20,059 nucleotides of DNA from Chitinophagaceae bacterium UBA2791. Its GTDB lineage: Bacteria > Bacteroidota > Bacteroidia > Chitinophagales > Chitinophagaceae. The stretch covers positions 21,725 through 41,783 of the forward strand of contig DEHV01000059.1 of the NCBI GenBank assembly GCA_002352105.1, read 5' to 3'. The notes under the pieces are model-generated. The model made no database searches. It worked only from the letters and a program-made list of their open reading frames with translations, and was not told the DNA's origin. The position numbers and the translations under genes were made by a program. Positions 1 to 8,623 of this stretch are shown here, one piece after another. Numbering within the stretch: position 1 is the first letter of the stretch; each line of letters opens with the position of its first letter.

Positions 1-28
1 CCCATCTTGCAGTCATAAAAACAAGCAT

Positions 29-628
29 ATGATGTCTATGTCTCCCACTCTCCCTTCCGCAACAGTTAGCAAAACCGTTTTGTTGGCTTCTTTGGAAACA
101 AAGGTTGAAAAGCATCTCCAGGAAGCCATATCCTTGTTCCAGAACCTTACCGCCGAGGAATTATCTAAACCCGCCCCGGACGGCGGATGGAGCATTGCCC
201 AATGCCTGGATCATTTAAATGGTTATGGCGACCACTACCTGCCTCATATTGATAAGGGCTTGTCAAATGCCGTATCGAAGCATGCTGTCGGCAATGCGAA
301 GGATACCGATGATAGCTTCAGGAGTTCATGGCTGGGAAGGCGTTTTACCAAGATGATGGATCCGCAAACCGGGAAAAAGAAGATGAAAGCGTTTAAGAAT
401 CATCTTCCTGCGCCCGACCTCGATCCGCACAGCGCGGTAGCTGTTTTTATTCGACAACAGGAGACGCTGATCAGCTACCTGCGGCGCGCGGCCGGGGCAG
501 ACCTGAACCATATCCGGGTACCTACTTCGATCGCAAAATTCATCCGGCTGCACCTGGCTGATGTGTTTCAATTCCTGATCGCGCACAATGAACGGCATGT
601 TCAGCAGGCTAAAAGAAATCTTATATAG
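29..628 (+). CDS. DinB-fold (DinB_2-like) putative metal-binding protein
   Basis: This ~199-residue protein looks like a DinB/DinB_2 four-helix-bundle protein. The family includes metal-dependent thiol transferases and many members of unknown function. The visible signature is the segment GGWSIAQCLDHLN (about residues 52-64), which contributes His62, and the late segment HNERHVQQ, which contributes His186 and His190. Together these form the family's usual three-histidine metal site. I see no signal peptide or membrane segment, so it is probably cytoplasmic. The start is uncertain: ATG codons lie at 29, 32 and 38, and the frame stays open to the left edge without a stop, so the true start could lie outside the window. 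It is convergent with the heme/VCBS gene, with only 24 bp between the two stop codons. No specific function can be assigned; the fold assignment is fairly secure. Confidence 0.75.
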   Translation: MMSMSPTLPSATVSKTVLLASLETKVEKHLQEAISLFQNLTAEELSKPAPDGGWSIAQCLDHLNGYGDHYLPHIDKGLSNAVSKHAVGNAKDTDDSFRSSWLGRRFTKMMDPQTGKKKMKAFKNHLPAPDLDPHSAVAVFIRQQETLISYLRRAAGADLNHIRVPTSIAKFIRLHLADVFQFLIAHNERHVQQAKRNLI

Positions 629-652
629 CAGCAAGTAGGATGGGGAAATGCT

Positions 653-2200
653 TCAAAACTCGTTTATCAGCGCTATGCAGAGCGGCAGCTTATCGCCGCT
701 GGCCTTATTGCCCATAGAGCCCTGGCCGAGAACAATATCGGGTTTCCCGTCCCCGTTAATATCGCCAATGTCCATGCTGAGCGCTCTTTTGAACCCGGTT
801 TCCGGAGCAAGGGCATAAGGCTGGAAGTCGAGGGAGCCCTTGTTTTCCAGGTAAGTAAATCCTTCTGAAGGTTGCTGGCTGTCCGTAAAAAAACCAATAG
901 CCGCGATATCAAGATCGCCATCGCCGTCGAAATCCTCTGCCATAGCTTTAACGCATCCGTTAATGGGGAAAAAATATGCTTTCGAAAATTCATTCTTCCC
1001 ATTGTTTACATAAACATATACGCCATGATAAGGTTTTAGTTGAGGGATCCCGTCTCCCCTGTCGCCGCAGGTATATAGGATATCGGTAAATCCGTCCTGG
1101 TTAAAATCATGTAATTCAAAAGAAGTGGATCCATAAGACGCCGGAACGCGGAGGACCTGCTTTTCGGCAAATGCTCCGTTTCCCTGATTGGTATACAGGA
1201 ATATCCCTTCTTCCCCCTGTCCGAACAAAGCCCATATATCCGGTTGTCCGTCACCGTTATCATCCCGGACGATCGTTTTTGAAGCGCCGGGTAAAGAGCG
1301 GATATTGCGTCGCTTATATTTTCCTCCGCCTTGATTTTCCATCCATATCAGCGAGCCGAACATGTTGCCAAATTCAGCGACCAGGTAATCCTTCCGCTGA
1401 TCGCCATTCAGATCGGCGTACGTAATATGGATAGGTCTGGCCAGGGAGTCGATCAATGGTTTTGATGCAGCCCGGATCTTTTGATTGGCCACTTTAAGAC
1501 GTATTAATGCGCCGTTTTTTGCATTGTTGCCTAACAGGTCAGCTCCTATTTTACAGGCCGTCCATTCGCCTGCGTCAGGTTCCAGGTTAACGATGGGGCC
1601 GGAGTTGTTAAGAGAGTCAATGATATTCATCTGACCATCGAGTAAAAACAGCGTATTGGTCGAACCGGTCTTGTTTATCCATATCCGGGCGGGCCTTACA
1701 GAAGTATCGATCTTAACCAGCGGAGCCAGGTTTTCCGGTTCCACAAATAATTCAGGAGGAAGCTTAACCGAAAAAGGCATTTGCCTGCTGATGGCTTTCG
1801 GCTTCTCCTGGGCGGGCAGCGCCGCCGGCGACATTGCCGTATAATACTCAATAATGTTCTGCCAGTCCCACGAATTCATCGCAGGCCGGTCAGGATAATT
1901 GTCCTGGTCAATATCCGTATATATCTTGTACCGTCTGCCATTGTGCGCATAAATGCCCAGGCGCGGCCCCATCAATTCGAGGGCTATTTGCCAGTTCTGT
2001 TTGTCGAGCAACGAGGGATCGGGAAACAAATGGCAGGACTGGCAATGCCTTTCGGCCAGGGTTTTTCCCAGTTGCGCTCTTGATTCAGGGCTTTCTTCAT
2101 TAAATCCGTCATCTCCATCCGGGTCGTTGCAAAACATAAAAAGAACGGAACAGAAGGCCGCAAGGAAAAAGACCGAAATAAACGCCTTTTTATTTTTCAT
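653..2200 (-). CDS. Monoheme cytochrome c / FG-GAP (VCBS) repeat protein
   Basis: A 515-residue exported protein. The N-terminus has a hydrophobic export segment (about residues 6-23) followed by Cys24. This could be a lipoprotein site, but the lipobox (LFMFC) is poor. Next comes a small cytochrome-c-like domain with one heme-attachment motif, CQSCH (Cys53, Cys56, His57). The sequence after it (LFPDPSLLDKQNW, MGPRLGI) is typical of c-type domains fused to VCBS proteins in Bacteroidota. Met123 in YYTAMSP is the likely distal heme ligand. The remainder carries at least five FG-GAP/VCBS calcium-loop motifs (DLNGDQRKD near 263, DNGDGQPD near 314, DFNQDGFTD near 365, DFDGDGDLD near 423, DINGDGKPD near 480), implying a beta-propeller. 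It is the last gene of the esterase run, 45 bp after the preceding gene, so it is probably cotranscribed. An electron-transfer or substrate-binding role is inference. No terminator is visible after it. Confidence 0.85.
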   Translation of the reverse strand: MKNKKAFISVFFLAAFCSVLFMFCNDPDGDDGFNEESPESRAQLGKTLAERHCQSCHLFPDPSLLDKQNWQIALELMGPRLGIYAHNGRRYKIYTDIDQDNYPDRPAMNSWDWQNIIEYYTAMSPAALPAQEKPKAISRQMPFSVKLPPELFVEPENLAPLVKIDTSVRPARIWINKTGSTNTLFLLDGQMNIIDSLNNSGPIVNLEPDAGEWTACKIGADLLGNNAKNGALIRLKVANQKIRAASKPLIDSLARPIHITYADLNGDQRKDYLVAEFGNMFGSLIWMENQGGGKYKRRNIRSLPGASKTIVRDDNGDGQPDIWALFGQGEEGIFLYTNQGNGAFAEKQVLRVPASYGSTSFELHDFNQDGFTDILYTCGDRGDGIPQLKPYHGVYVYVNNGKNEFSKAYFFPINGCVKAMAEDFDGDGDLDIAAIGFFTDSQQPSEGFTYLENKGSLDFQPYALAPETGFKRALSMDIGDINGDGKPDIVLGQGSMGNKASGDKLPLCIALINEF

Positions 2201-2245
2201 CTCCTCAATAATGTTTTTTCGCTATGTCCATTGCAAGTTCAGGCA

Positions 2246-4339
2246 TTACCGGCTTTCTGCAATGAAAAAAGTTTTATCGGGCTGCAGCGATTTCTTCCTG
2301 GCGCTTTCAAATTCCATGCGGTATTCTTTCAGCCGGCTTTCCGGAACAGGCTGGCCCGACATGGTCAGCGGATTGATCATGGTAATGCTTTTTCCGGTTA
2401 ACGCTGCTGCCAGCGACACATCCCCCCATTTTAAAAACCCGGGCAGGTGGATGGCCATACTGTAAAAATCCACTGTTTCCCTGTTGTCGAAAAGATAGCT
2501 TAACGGCGCGTCCCGAAGGACAAGCGCATCGCCTTTTCCTTCTAGCGCGCTCAGGAATAAGGCTGCCAGTCCCGCTTCCCCGGTTCCGTCCATCTCTATT
2601 TCTTTGGCGCTATGCGTTGTTTTGATATAATCAACCACAGCGCTTAATTCCTTCACCCATTCGCCCATCAGCGTTTTGCCCAGCCACAGTTCGGCGCGCG
2701 TAACCAGGTGGAGCGCCATGTTTTTATCCCTGGTGTTCTCCATACCCGATAAAGTTTCTCCTGTTCCTGACAGATCCGGGATCACGATACCCTTGCCCGC
2801 TTTCTTCAGCTCATTCAACAGGTTTTGTTCAATATGGTTCTTTCCCCGGGGATGGACGATCAATACGTATTCCTGCGAAGGCTTAACCGGCGCGCGATGC
2901 AGAATCGGGATCAGCTTTTGATCTGCCGTTTCCAATACGGTCCTGTTCCATCCTTCGATAGCGGAATAGCTATGCGCTTTTTGTAAACGGGGATATTCAT
3001 GGATGCGCAGCAGCTCCCGCAATTCTTTTTTCTTTTGAGCAGCGTTAAAGCCTGTAGTTTTCAGGTAACTGGCTCTTAATGCGGCGCCCTGTTTTTTGGC
3101 ATACACGTCAGTGGCGGCAAAACCCGGTTCTCTTTTTCCGCTCGGGTAGGCCATCAGTCGTTCATCCGGCAGCGTTTCAAAGGGGATCTCCTTTTTAGCG
3201 GCGCCATCGCCAAGACCTTTGAGATGAAGATCGAACCAACCCAGCATTTCCTGCCGGTCTTCCGGCCAATAGCCGTGAACCAGGTCCAATACCTTATAAT
3301 CAATATTGTTTTCTACGCCATACAATTTAAAGACAGGGCGGGCATTACTAAAGCTTCGGATCATTTCGGAAGGATAAAAAGTGGGGCTGGCGTCTCTCGT
3401 ATGATTGCACATCTTGATGGCTCTCGGCGCCACTAAGGCCAGGACGCCCGCTTCTTCTGTCAACGTTAATCCATCTGGTAAAAGCTCGCAGATGCAGTTA
3501 TGGCGCATAACGTACGATTCAAAGCTGCCTACGCTAACTACGGGAACCGCCGCTTTTATGCGTTCGTCAAGCGCTGTCAGCCACATGGTCTGGTTGCCTC
3601 CTCCGCTGGCGCCGGTAGCGCCGATCCTCGAGGCGTCAACATAGGGTAATGAACTCAGCAGATCCACTCCCCGCATATTATCCATTACCTGGCGGCCCAG
3701 CAGGGTTTCACCCAGGTTCATCAGTGAAGCGCCATAGCATCCTCCATGATACTCAAATTGCCCATGAATAGTGGTCCGTTCCCCGGCTCCCCAGGGGTCG
3801 ATGCCAAGCGATACATAGCCGTTAAGCGCCAGGCTATGCCCCGCCGCCTGGCAGCGCTCGCATAAACGGCCGTTGAGATTATGTCCCATCATAATAATTA
3901 CGGCAGGAAACGGGCCTTCTCCATCAGGAATAAATAAATTTGCCGTCGCATATACCCCAGGGCTGGTTTGAAAGGAAATGTTTTTAATGCTATAGCCCTT
4001 CATTTGGATAGCGCCGCTTTCCCGGATATCCAGCGGCAACCGGCGATCAATGACGATGCCGGCTTTTTCTATGATCTTTTTTCTAAGTCCGGATTTGTAT
4101 TGTTCCCATGCTTTTATATCATCAGGCAGTCGATGCAGGGCAAACTTCAATACCGCTTCATTGCGCAAACGATTATTGACCAGGTCGGCTCGTTGATCCG
4201 GCAATACAGACGGTAGACTATCCGCCATGCTATTCCGGTTAACCGAGAAGCTACCCGTGCTTTCGTTTTCATGAAAGATGGGCGAAAAATGGAGATGGAT
4301 CGCTGCAAACAGCGCGTAATAAATTACAGATCTCTTCAT
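2246..4339 (-). CDS. Two-domain acetylxylan-esterase-like alpha/beta hydrolase, copy 1 (Asp acid)
   Basis: A 697-residue exported hydrolase, third in order of the three tandem paralogs. It has a hydrophobic N-terminus (residues 4-20) with a poor cleavage site. The N-terminal alpha/beta hydrolase domain (~100-375) carries a probable oxyanion segment, MMGHNLNGR (~151-159), then DPWGAGER (181-188). Its nucleophile elbow is GATGASGGGNQT with Ser245, its acid is Asp316 in CNHTRDAS, and its base is His355 in LVHGYW. A CxCE motif (Cys282, Cys284) precedes the acid. The C-terminal half (~460-660) repeats a hydrolase-like fold (DLSGTGET near 522), but the elbow position reads DGTGEAG with no serine, so it is probably a non-catalytic pseudo-domain. 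Family resemblance suggests deacetylation or de-esterification of carbohydrate in the periplasm; the substrate is unknown. Of the three copies this one is the most diverged at the C-terminus, where it ends FFIAESR rather than in a GKT-x-FQ tail. Confidence 0.85.
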   Translation of the reverse strand: MKRSVIYYALFAAIHLHFSPIFHENESTGSFSVNRNSMADSLPSVLPDQRADLVNNRLRNEAVLKFALHRLPDDIKAWEQYKSGLRKKIIEKAGIVIDRRLPLDIRESGAIQMKGYSIKNISFQTSPGVYATANLFIPDGEGPFPAVIIMMGHNLNGRLCERCQAAGHSLALNGYVSLGIDPWGAGERTTIHGQFEYHGGCYGASLMNLGETLLGRQVMDNMRGVDLLSSLPYVDASRIGATGASGGGNQTMWLTALDERIKAAVPVVSVGSFESYVMRHNCICELLPDGLTLTEEAGVLALVAPRAIKMCNHTRDASPTFYPSEMIRSFSNARPVFKLYGVENNIDYKVLDLVHGYWPEDRQEMLGWFDLHLKGLGDGAAKKEIPFETLPDERLMAYPSGKREPGFAATDVYAKKQGAALRASYLKTTGFNAAQKKKELRELLRIHEYPRLQKAHSYSAIEGWNRTVLETADQKLIPILHRAPVKPSQEYVLIVHPRGKNHIEQNLLNELKKAGKGIVIPDLSGTGETLSGMENTRDKNMALHLVTRAELWLGKTLMGEWVKELSAVVDYIKTTHSAKEIEMDGTGEAGLAALFLSALEGKGDALVLRDAPLSYLFDNRETVDFYSMAIHLPGFLKWGDVSLAAALTGKSITMINPLTMSGQPVPESRLKEYRMEFESARKKSLQPDKTFFIAESR

Positions 4340-4399
4340 AAGACAATAATGAAATTTGGCTGGAAGCGATCAACCCCTGTATAAACAGTTAACCGGCGA

Positions 4400-6487
4400 T
4401 TATTGGAAAGTTGTTTTACCAGTCTGCCCGCAAGCTGCGCTTATGGTTGCAAATTCGGTTTTGTATTCTTGTAATTGTCCGCTGGTCAACGGCCGGCCGG
4501 ACATGGTCAACGGATTGATCATGGCGATATTCTTTCCGCTTAATGCTGCCGCCAGCGACACATCTCCCCATTTTAAAAATCCAGGCAGGTGAATGGCCAT
4601 ACTGTAAAAATCAACCGATTCCCGGTTGTCGAAAAGATAACTTACCGGCGCGTCGCGAAGGACCAGCTCATCGCCTTTTCCTTCCAGCGCGCTTAGGAAC
4701 AGCGAGGCCAGAGCCGTTTCGCCGCTGCCATCCAGCGCTATTCGTTTTGCCTGATAAGCGGTAGAAACATAGCCGACCACCGTATTCAGGTCTTTCACCC
4801 ATTCCCCTATCTGTGTTTTACCCAGCCATAGCGCCGAGCGCGATTGAATATGATAGATCATGTTCTTCGCATTCAGATTTTCCCTGGCCGATAGGGTCTC
4901 GCCTGTTCCGGAAAGCTCGGCGATCACTATCCCCATTCCTTTCTTCTGTAAGTCGTTCAGCGCGCTTTCTGCGATATGGCGTTTACCGAAGGGATGGGTA
5001 ATGATCACATATTCCTGCGATCGGTTGACCGGCGCCTTGTGTAATATAGGGATCAGTTTTTTATCGGCAGTTTGCAGGGCCAGTTTGTCCCATCCTTCCG
5101 TCTTTCCGTATTGGAACGCCTTTTCAAGCGCAGGAAAGGCTTCAATCCTCAGCGTTTCCCTCAATTCTGTTTTCTTCCGGGCGGGATCAAAACGCTTGTT
5201 TTTAAGAAAGGCAGCTCTTAACGCCAAGCCTTCGTTTTTACAAAAGACCGCGGTTCCTACAAAGCCGGGATCTCTTTTTCCCAGGGCATAGGTCATGAGT
5301 TTTTCCTCGGGAACCAACTCAAAAGGGATCTCCTTTTTGACCGATCCGTCGCCAATACCCTTCAGGTGGAGATCAAACCATCCCAGGGCGGCTTCCCTAT
5401 CCTCTTTCATGTAGCCATGAGGCAGATCAAACAGTTCGTACGTGATGTTTTTTTCTGCGCCATACATAGCAAACACCGGAAGCGCATTGTTGTAACTTCT
5501 AATCATTTCCGCAGGAAAGAAAGCCCGATTTGACTCTTTTTTATGATTGCACATCTTTATCGCCCTGGGCGCTACCAGCGCTAAAACCGCCGCTTCTTCC
5601 GAAACCGTTAAACCATCAGGCAGCGTTTCGCAGACACAGTTCGAACTCATTACATACGATTCAAAGGAGCCAACGCTGACAACCGGCATACCCGCCTTGA
5701 TGCGTTCATCCAGCGCCGTGAGCCACATTGTTTGATTTCCACCCCCGCTTGCGCCTGTAGCGCCGATACGATTAGCGTCGACATAAGGCAAAGCGCTCAG
5801 CAGGTCTACCCCGCGCATATTGTCCATTACCTGCCGGCCCAGCAAGGTCTGACCTATATTCAGGAGGGAAGCGCCCAATACGCCGCCATGGTATTCATGT
5901 TTGCCATGATTGGTAGTCCGCTCTCCGGCTCCCCAGGGATCTACCGCCAGGCACACATATCCATTGAGCGCCAGGCTATGCCCTACGGATTGATAATTGT
6001 CATAGAAACGACCATTATTTGAATGCCCCATCATCAAGATCACCCCGGGAAATACGCCTTTGCCCTCGGGTACGTATAAATTAGCTGTTACATATATGCC
6101 CGGGCGACTTTGGTATGCGATGTTTTTAATTTGATAGCCCTTCATCTGGAGAACGCCGGTTTCTACAACCTGCAAGGGCAGTTTATGATCTATCGCGCCG
6201 ATTCCCGCCTTCTCCATGAGCTGTCGCTTAAGCTGTTCCCGGTAAACCTCCCATTCTTTTTTATCTGCGGGCAGGCGGTGCGCGGCAAATTTCAGTTTGG
6301 CCTCGTTCTCTAAGTTGTTTTTAAACAGGTCGGCGCGATTGCCGGTTAATATTGCGGGCAAGCTATCGTTGATCCGCGCCGGACTGCCGTCTAAGGCGGC
6401 GGAGACGGAATGCTCAGCAATACCGGCGGGTAAAAAATTAAGATTTATGACAGAAACCAGCAGGCAGCAGATGATCAGTCCTTTCAT
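4400..6487 (-). CDS. Two-domain acetylxylan-esterase-like alpha/beta hydrolase, copy 2 (Glu acid)
   Basis: A 695-residue paralog of the genes on either side, with 42 bp separating it from the upstream copy and 60 bp from the downstream copy. A signal peptide covers about residues 1-24, with likely cleavage after AGIA. The catalytic domain has MMGHSNNGR (~152-160), DPWGAGER (~183-190), the elbow GATGASGGGNQT with Ser247, and His357 in LPHGYM. At the catalytic-acid position the sequence is CNHKKESN, giving Glu318 where copy 1 and the 398-residue esterase have Asp. This aligns without gaps from the shared APRAIKM/APRPMLL segment. The C-terminal pseudo-hydrolase domain reads DGSGETA in place of a serine elbow. 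It also carries the long block RDAPVSYLFDNRESVDFYS to LKWGDVSLAAAL, which is near-identical in all three copies. Role and location are as for copy 1: a periplasmic carbohydrate-ester hydrolase, substrate unknown. Whether Glu supports catalysis cannot be settled from sequence. Confidence 0.85.
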   Translation of the reverse strand: MKGLIICCLLVSVINLNFLPAGIAEHSVSAALDGSPARINDSLPAILTGNRADLFKNNLENEAKLKFAAHRLPADKKEWEVYREQLKRQLMEKAGIGAIDHKLPLQVVETGVLQMKGYQIKNIAYQSRPGIYVTANLYVPEGKGVFPGVILMMGHSNNGRFYDNYQSVGHSLALNGYVCLAVDPWGAGERTTNHGKHEYHGGVLGASLLNIGQTLLGRQVMDNMRGVDLLSALPYVDANRIGATGASGGGNQTMWLTALDERIKAGMPVVSVGSFESYVMSSNCVCETLPDGLTVSEEAAVLALVAPRAIKMCNHKKESNRAFFPAEMIRSYNNALPVFAMYGAEKNITYELFDLPHGYMKEDREAALGWFDLHLKGIGDGSVKKEIPFELVPEEKLMTYALGKRDPGFVGTAVFCKNEGLALRAAFLKNKRFDPARKKTELRETLRIEAFPALEKAFQYGKTEGWDKLALQTADKKLIPILHKAPVNRSQEYVIITHPFGKRHIAESALNDLQKKGMGIVIAELSGTGETLSARENLNAKNMIYHIQSRSALWLGKTQIGEWVKDLNTVVGYVSTAYQAKRIALDGSGETALASLFLSALEGKGDELVLRDAPVSYLFDNRESVDFYSMAIHLPGFLKWGDVSLAAALSGKNIAMINPLTMSGRPLTSGQLQEYKTEFATISAACGQTGKTTFQ

Positions 6488-6529
6488 ATCAATTGATTAA
6501 TTGATTAAATGGGTTATTGTAGCGTCCCG

Positions 6530-8596
6530 TTACTGAAAGATCGTTTTGCCGGCTTGTCTGGCGCGCGTTCTGACCATTTCAAATTCAGCGTTGTATTCCT
6601 TCAGTTGCGCAGGCGATAACGAACGGCCCGACATGGAAAGCGGGTTGATCAAAGTGATGTTTTTTCCGCTTAACGCCGCTGCCAGCGATACGTCTCCCCA
6701 TTTTAAAAACCCGGGCAGGTGAATGGCCATGCTGTAAAAATCAACCGATTCCCGGTTGTCGAAAAGATAACTTACCGGGGCGTCGCGAAGGATAAGTTCA
6801 TCGCCCTTTCCTTCCACAGCGCTTAAAAACAGCGCCGCGAGTCCGGCTTCCTTTGTGCCATCCAATCTTATCCGCTTTGCCTTGCGATCGGTTTTAACAT
6901 AATCTGCAACGGCGCTTAATTCCTTCGCCCATTCGCCCAGCATGGACCTGCCCAGCCACAATTCAGAGCGGGATAAGGTATGATAGGTCATTTCGCCGGT
7001 CTCGTTGTTGCGTGTTGTTTCCCCGGTTCCCGAGAGATCGACAATCGCTATGCCCAATCCTTTTTTCTTCGCCTCGTCCAACAGGTCGTTTGCAATATGC
7101 CGTTTTCCTTGCGCGTGGCTGAAAATGATATATTCCTGCGATTGGCCGGAAGGGGAACGAAGCAAGACCGGAATCAGTTTATTGTCGGATGTTTCCAACG
7201 CAATTCGCTCCCATCCATCTACGCTCTTAAAGGAATGCGCTTTCTTTAGCGTTGAAGGTTCATGAATGCGAAGGATTTCCTTTAATTCCTTTCTCTTAGC
7301 AGAAGGATCAAATGTTTTATGGCCCAGGTATGTTTTCTTCAGTTCGGCTCCCTTGTTTCTGGCGTATACGGCCGTAGTAATATAGGCGGGATCCCTTTTT
7401 CCTTTGGGGTAAACCATTAATTTTTCTTCCGGAATGGTATCAAAAGAGACCTCTTTTTTAGAAGATCCGTCGCCTATGCCTTTCAGGTGAAGATCAAACC
7501 ATCCCAGCGCCGCCTCCCTGTTTTCTTTCCAGTATCCGTGCGTCAGGTCGAAGGTTTCATAAGCAATATTGTTTTCTACGCCCAGCATTTTAAACACGGG
7601 GAGCGCATTGCCGTAAGTTCTGAGCATTTCCGCAATATAGAAAGTGGGATTTGACTCCTTTTCATGGTTGCACATTTTTATCGCCCTGGGCGCGACCAAG
7701 GCTAAAACGCCAGCCTCTTCTGTGAGCGTGAATCCATCCAGCTCCAGTTCGCATACGCAATTGGAGCGCATGATATAGGATTCAAAACTGCCAACGCTCA
7801 CCACCGGCATGGCCGCTTTTACGCGTTCATCCAGCGCGACGAGCCACATGGTCTGATTGCCACCGCCGCTGGCTCCCGTGGCCCCGATACGCGTAGCGTC
7901 GACATTCGGCATAGCGCTTAGCAGGTCTATGCCGCGCATATTATCCACTACCTGGCGCCCCAGCAAGGTTTCGCCGATATTCATCAGCGAAGCGCCCAGG
8001 TTCGCTCCATGGTATTCAAAATCGCCATGGGTAGTAGCCCTTTCTCCAGCGCCCCAGGGGTCGATCGTCAGGCAGACGTACCCGCTTAACGCGAAGCTAT
8101 GCCCCACCTGCTGAGGGCCCGACCGGTCGATCTTGCCCTTTCTCCAATGCCCCAGCATGTGCACGATGGCGGGAAAGGGGCCATTCCCATCAGGAATAAA
8201 AAGGTTAGCGGTGGCATATATGCCGGGGATGGTTTGAAAGGCAATATTTTTAATCTTATATCCATTCATTTGTATTTCCCCGGTTTCACGGATATCTAAA
8301 GGAAGCTTATGATCAACGGCGATCCCTGCTTTTTCGATAAGCCTGGCTTTCAGCCTGCTCCTGTAGGCGTTCCAGTCTGTTTTATTATCCGGCAGCTGAT
8401 GCTTGGTGAACTTCATTACCGCTTCATTTCTGAGCCGGCTTTCCGTTAGGTCGGCATGGTTGCCGGCCAGCACGGCGGGCAGGCTATCTACAGATAAAAT
8501 ACGGTTGCCGTTAACGCGATCTTCAGCGTTGCTGAGCGGTGAAAAATAAAGATTGATCGCTGCAAACAGTATGCAGTAAAATATAGCTCCTTTCAT
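6530..8596 (-). CDS. Two-domain acetylxylan-esterase-like alpha/beta hydrolase, copy 3 (Glu acid)
   Basis: A 688-residue paralog, the first of the three in transcription order, starting 27 bp after the 398-residue esterase ends. A signal peptide covers about residues 1-24, with likely cleavage after LSNA. The catalytic domain has LGHWRKGK (~148-155), DPWGAGER (~179-186), the elbow GATGASGGGNQT with Ser243, the acid position Glu314 in CNHEKESN, and His353 in LTHGYW. CxCE is at Cys280/Cys282. The C-terminal pseudo-domain has DGTKEAG at the elbow, again without Ser, and ends in GKTIFQ. Relationships are mosaic. In the N-terminal half (for example KIKNIAFQTIPGIYATANLF) it is nearer copy 1, while toward the C-terminus (APVSYLFDNRES, SGKN) it is nearer copy 2. 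Its HW oxyanion segment resembles the GHWSK of the 398-residue enzyme, so it may be the copy closest to the ancestral form (inference). Confidence 0.85.
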   Translation of the reverse strand: MKGAIFYCILFAAINLYFSPLSNAEDRVNGNRILSVDSLPAVLAGNHADLTESRLRNEAVMKFTKHQLPDNKTDWNAYRSRLKARLIEKAGIAVDHKLPLDIRETGEIQMNGYKIKNIAFQTIPGIYATANLFIPDGNGPFPAIVHMLGHWRKGKIDRSGPQQVGHSFALSGYVCLTIDPWGAGERATTHGDFEYHGANLGASLMNIGETLLGRQVVDNMRGIDLLSAMPNVDATRIGATGASGGGNQTMWLVALDERVKAAMPVVSVGSFESYIMRSNCVCELELDGFTLTEEAGVLALVAPRAIKMCNHEKESNPTFYIAEMLRTYGNALPVFKMLGVENNIAYETFDLTHGYWKENREAALGWFDLHLKGIGDGSSKKEVSFDTIPEEKLMVYPKGKRDPAYITTAVYARNKGAELKKTYLGHKTFDPSAKRKELKEILRIHEPSTLKKAHSFKSVDGWERIALETSDNKLIPVLLRSPSGQSQEYIIFSHAQGKRHIANDLLDEAKKKGLGIAIVDLSGTGETTRNNETGEMTYHTLSRSELWLGRSMLGEWAKELSAVADYVKTDRKAKRIRLDGTKEAGLAALFLSAVEGKGDELILRDAPVSYLFDNRESVDFYSMAIHLPGFLKWGDVSLAAALSGKNITLINPLSMSGRSLSPAQLKEYNAEFEMVRTRARQAGKTIFQ

Positions 8597-8623
8597 GATC
8601 GACTTGATTTTTTGTGTAAAATA

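Noticed and set aside
1953..2465. A 170-codon plus-strand frame spanning the junction between the heme/VCBS gene and esterase copy 1
   Set aside because: It covers the ends of two well-supported minus-strand genes plus the 45-bp gap, and the peptide shows no domain.
2246..8596. The repeated esterase genes as a mobile or insertion element
   Set aside because: There is no transposase, terminal inverted repeat or target duplication; the repeats are whole divergent genes, which fits tandem duplication.
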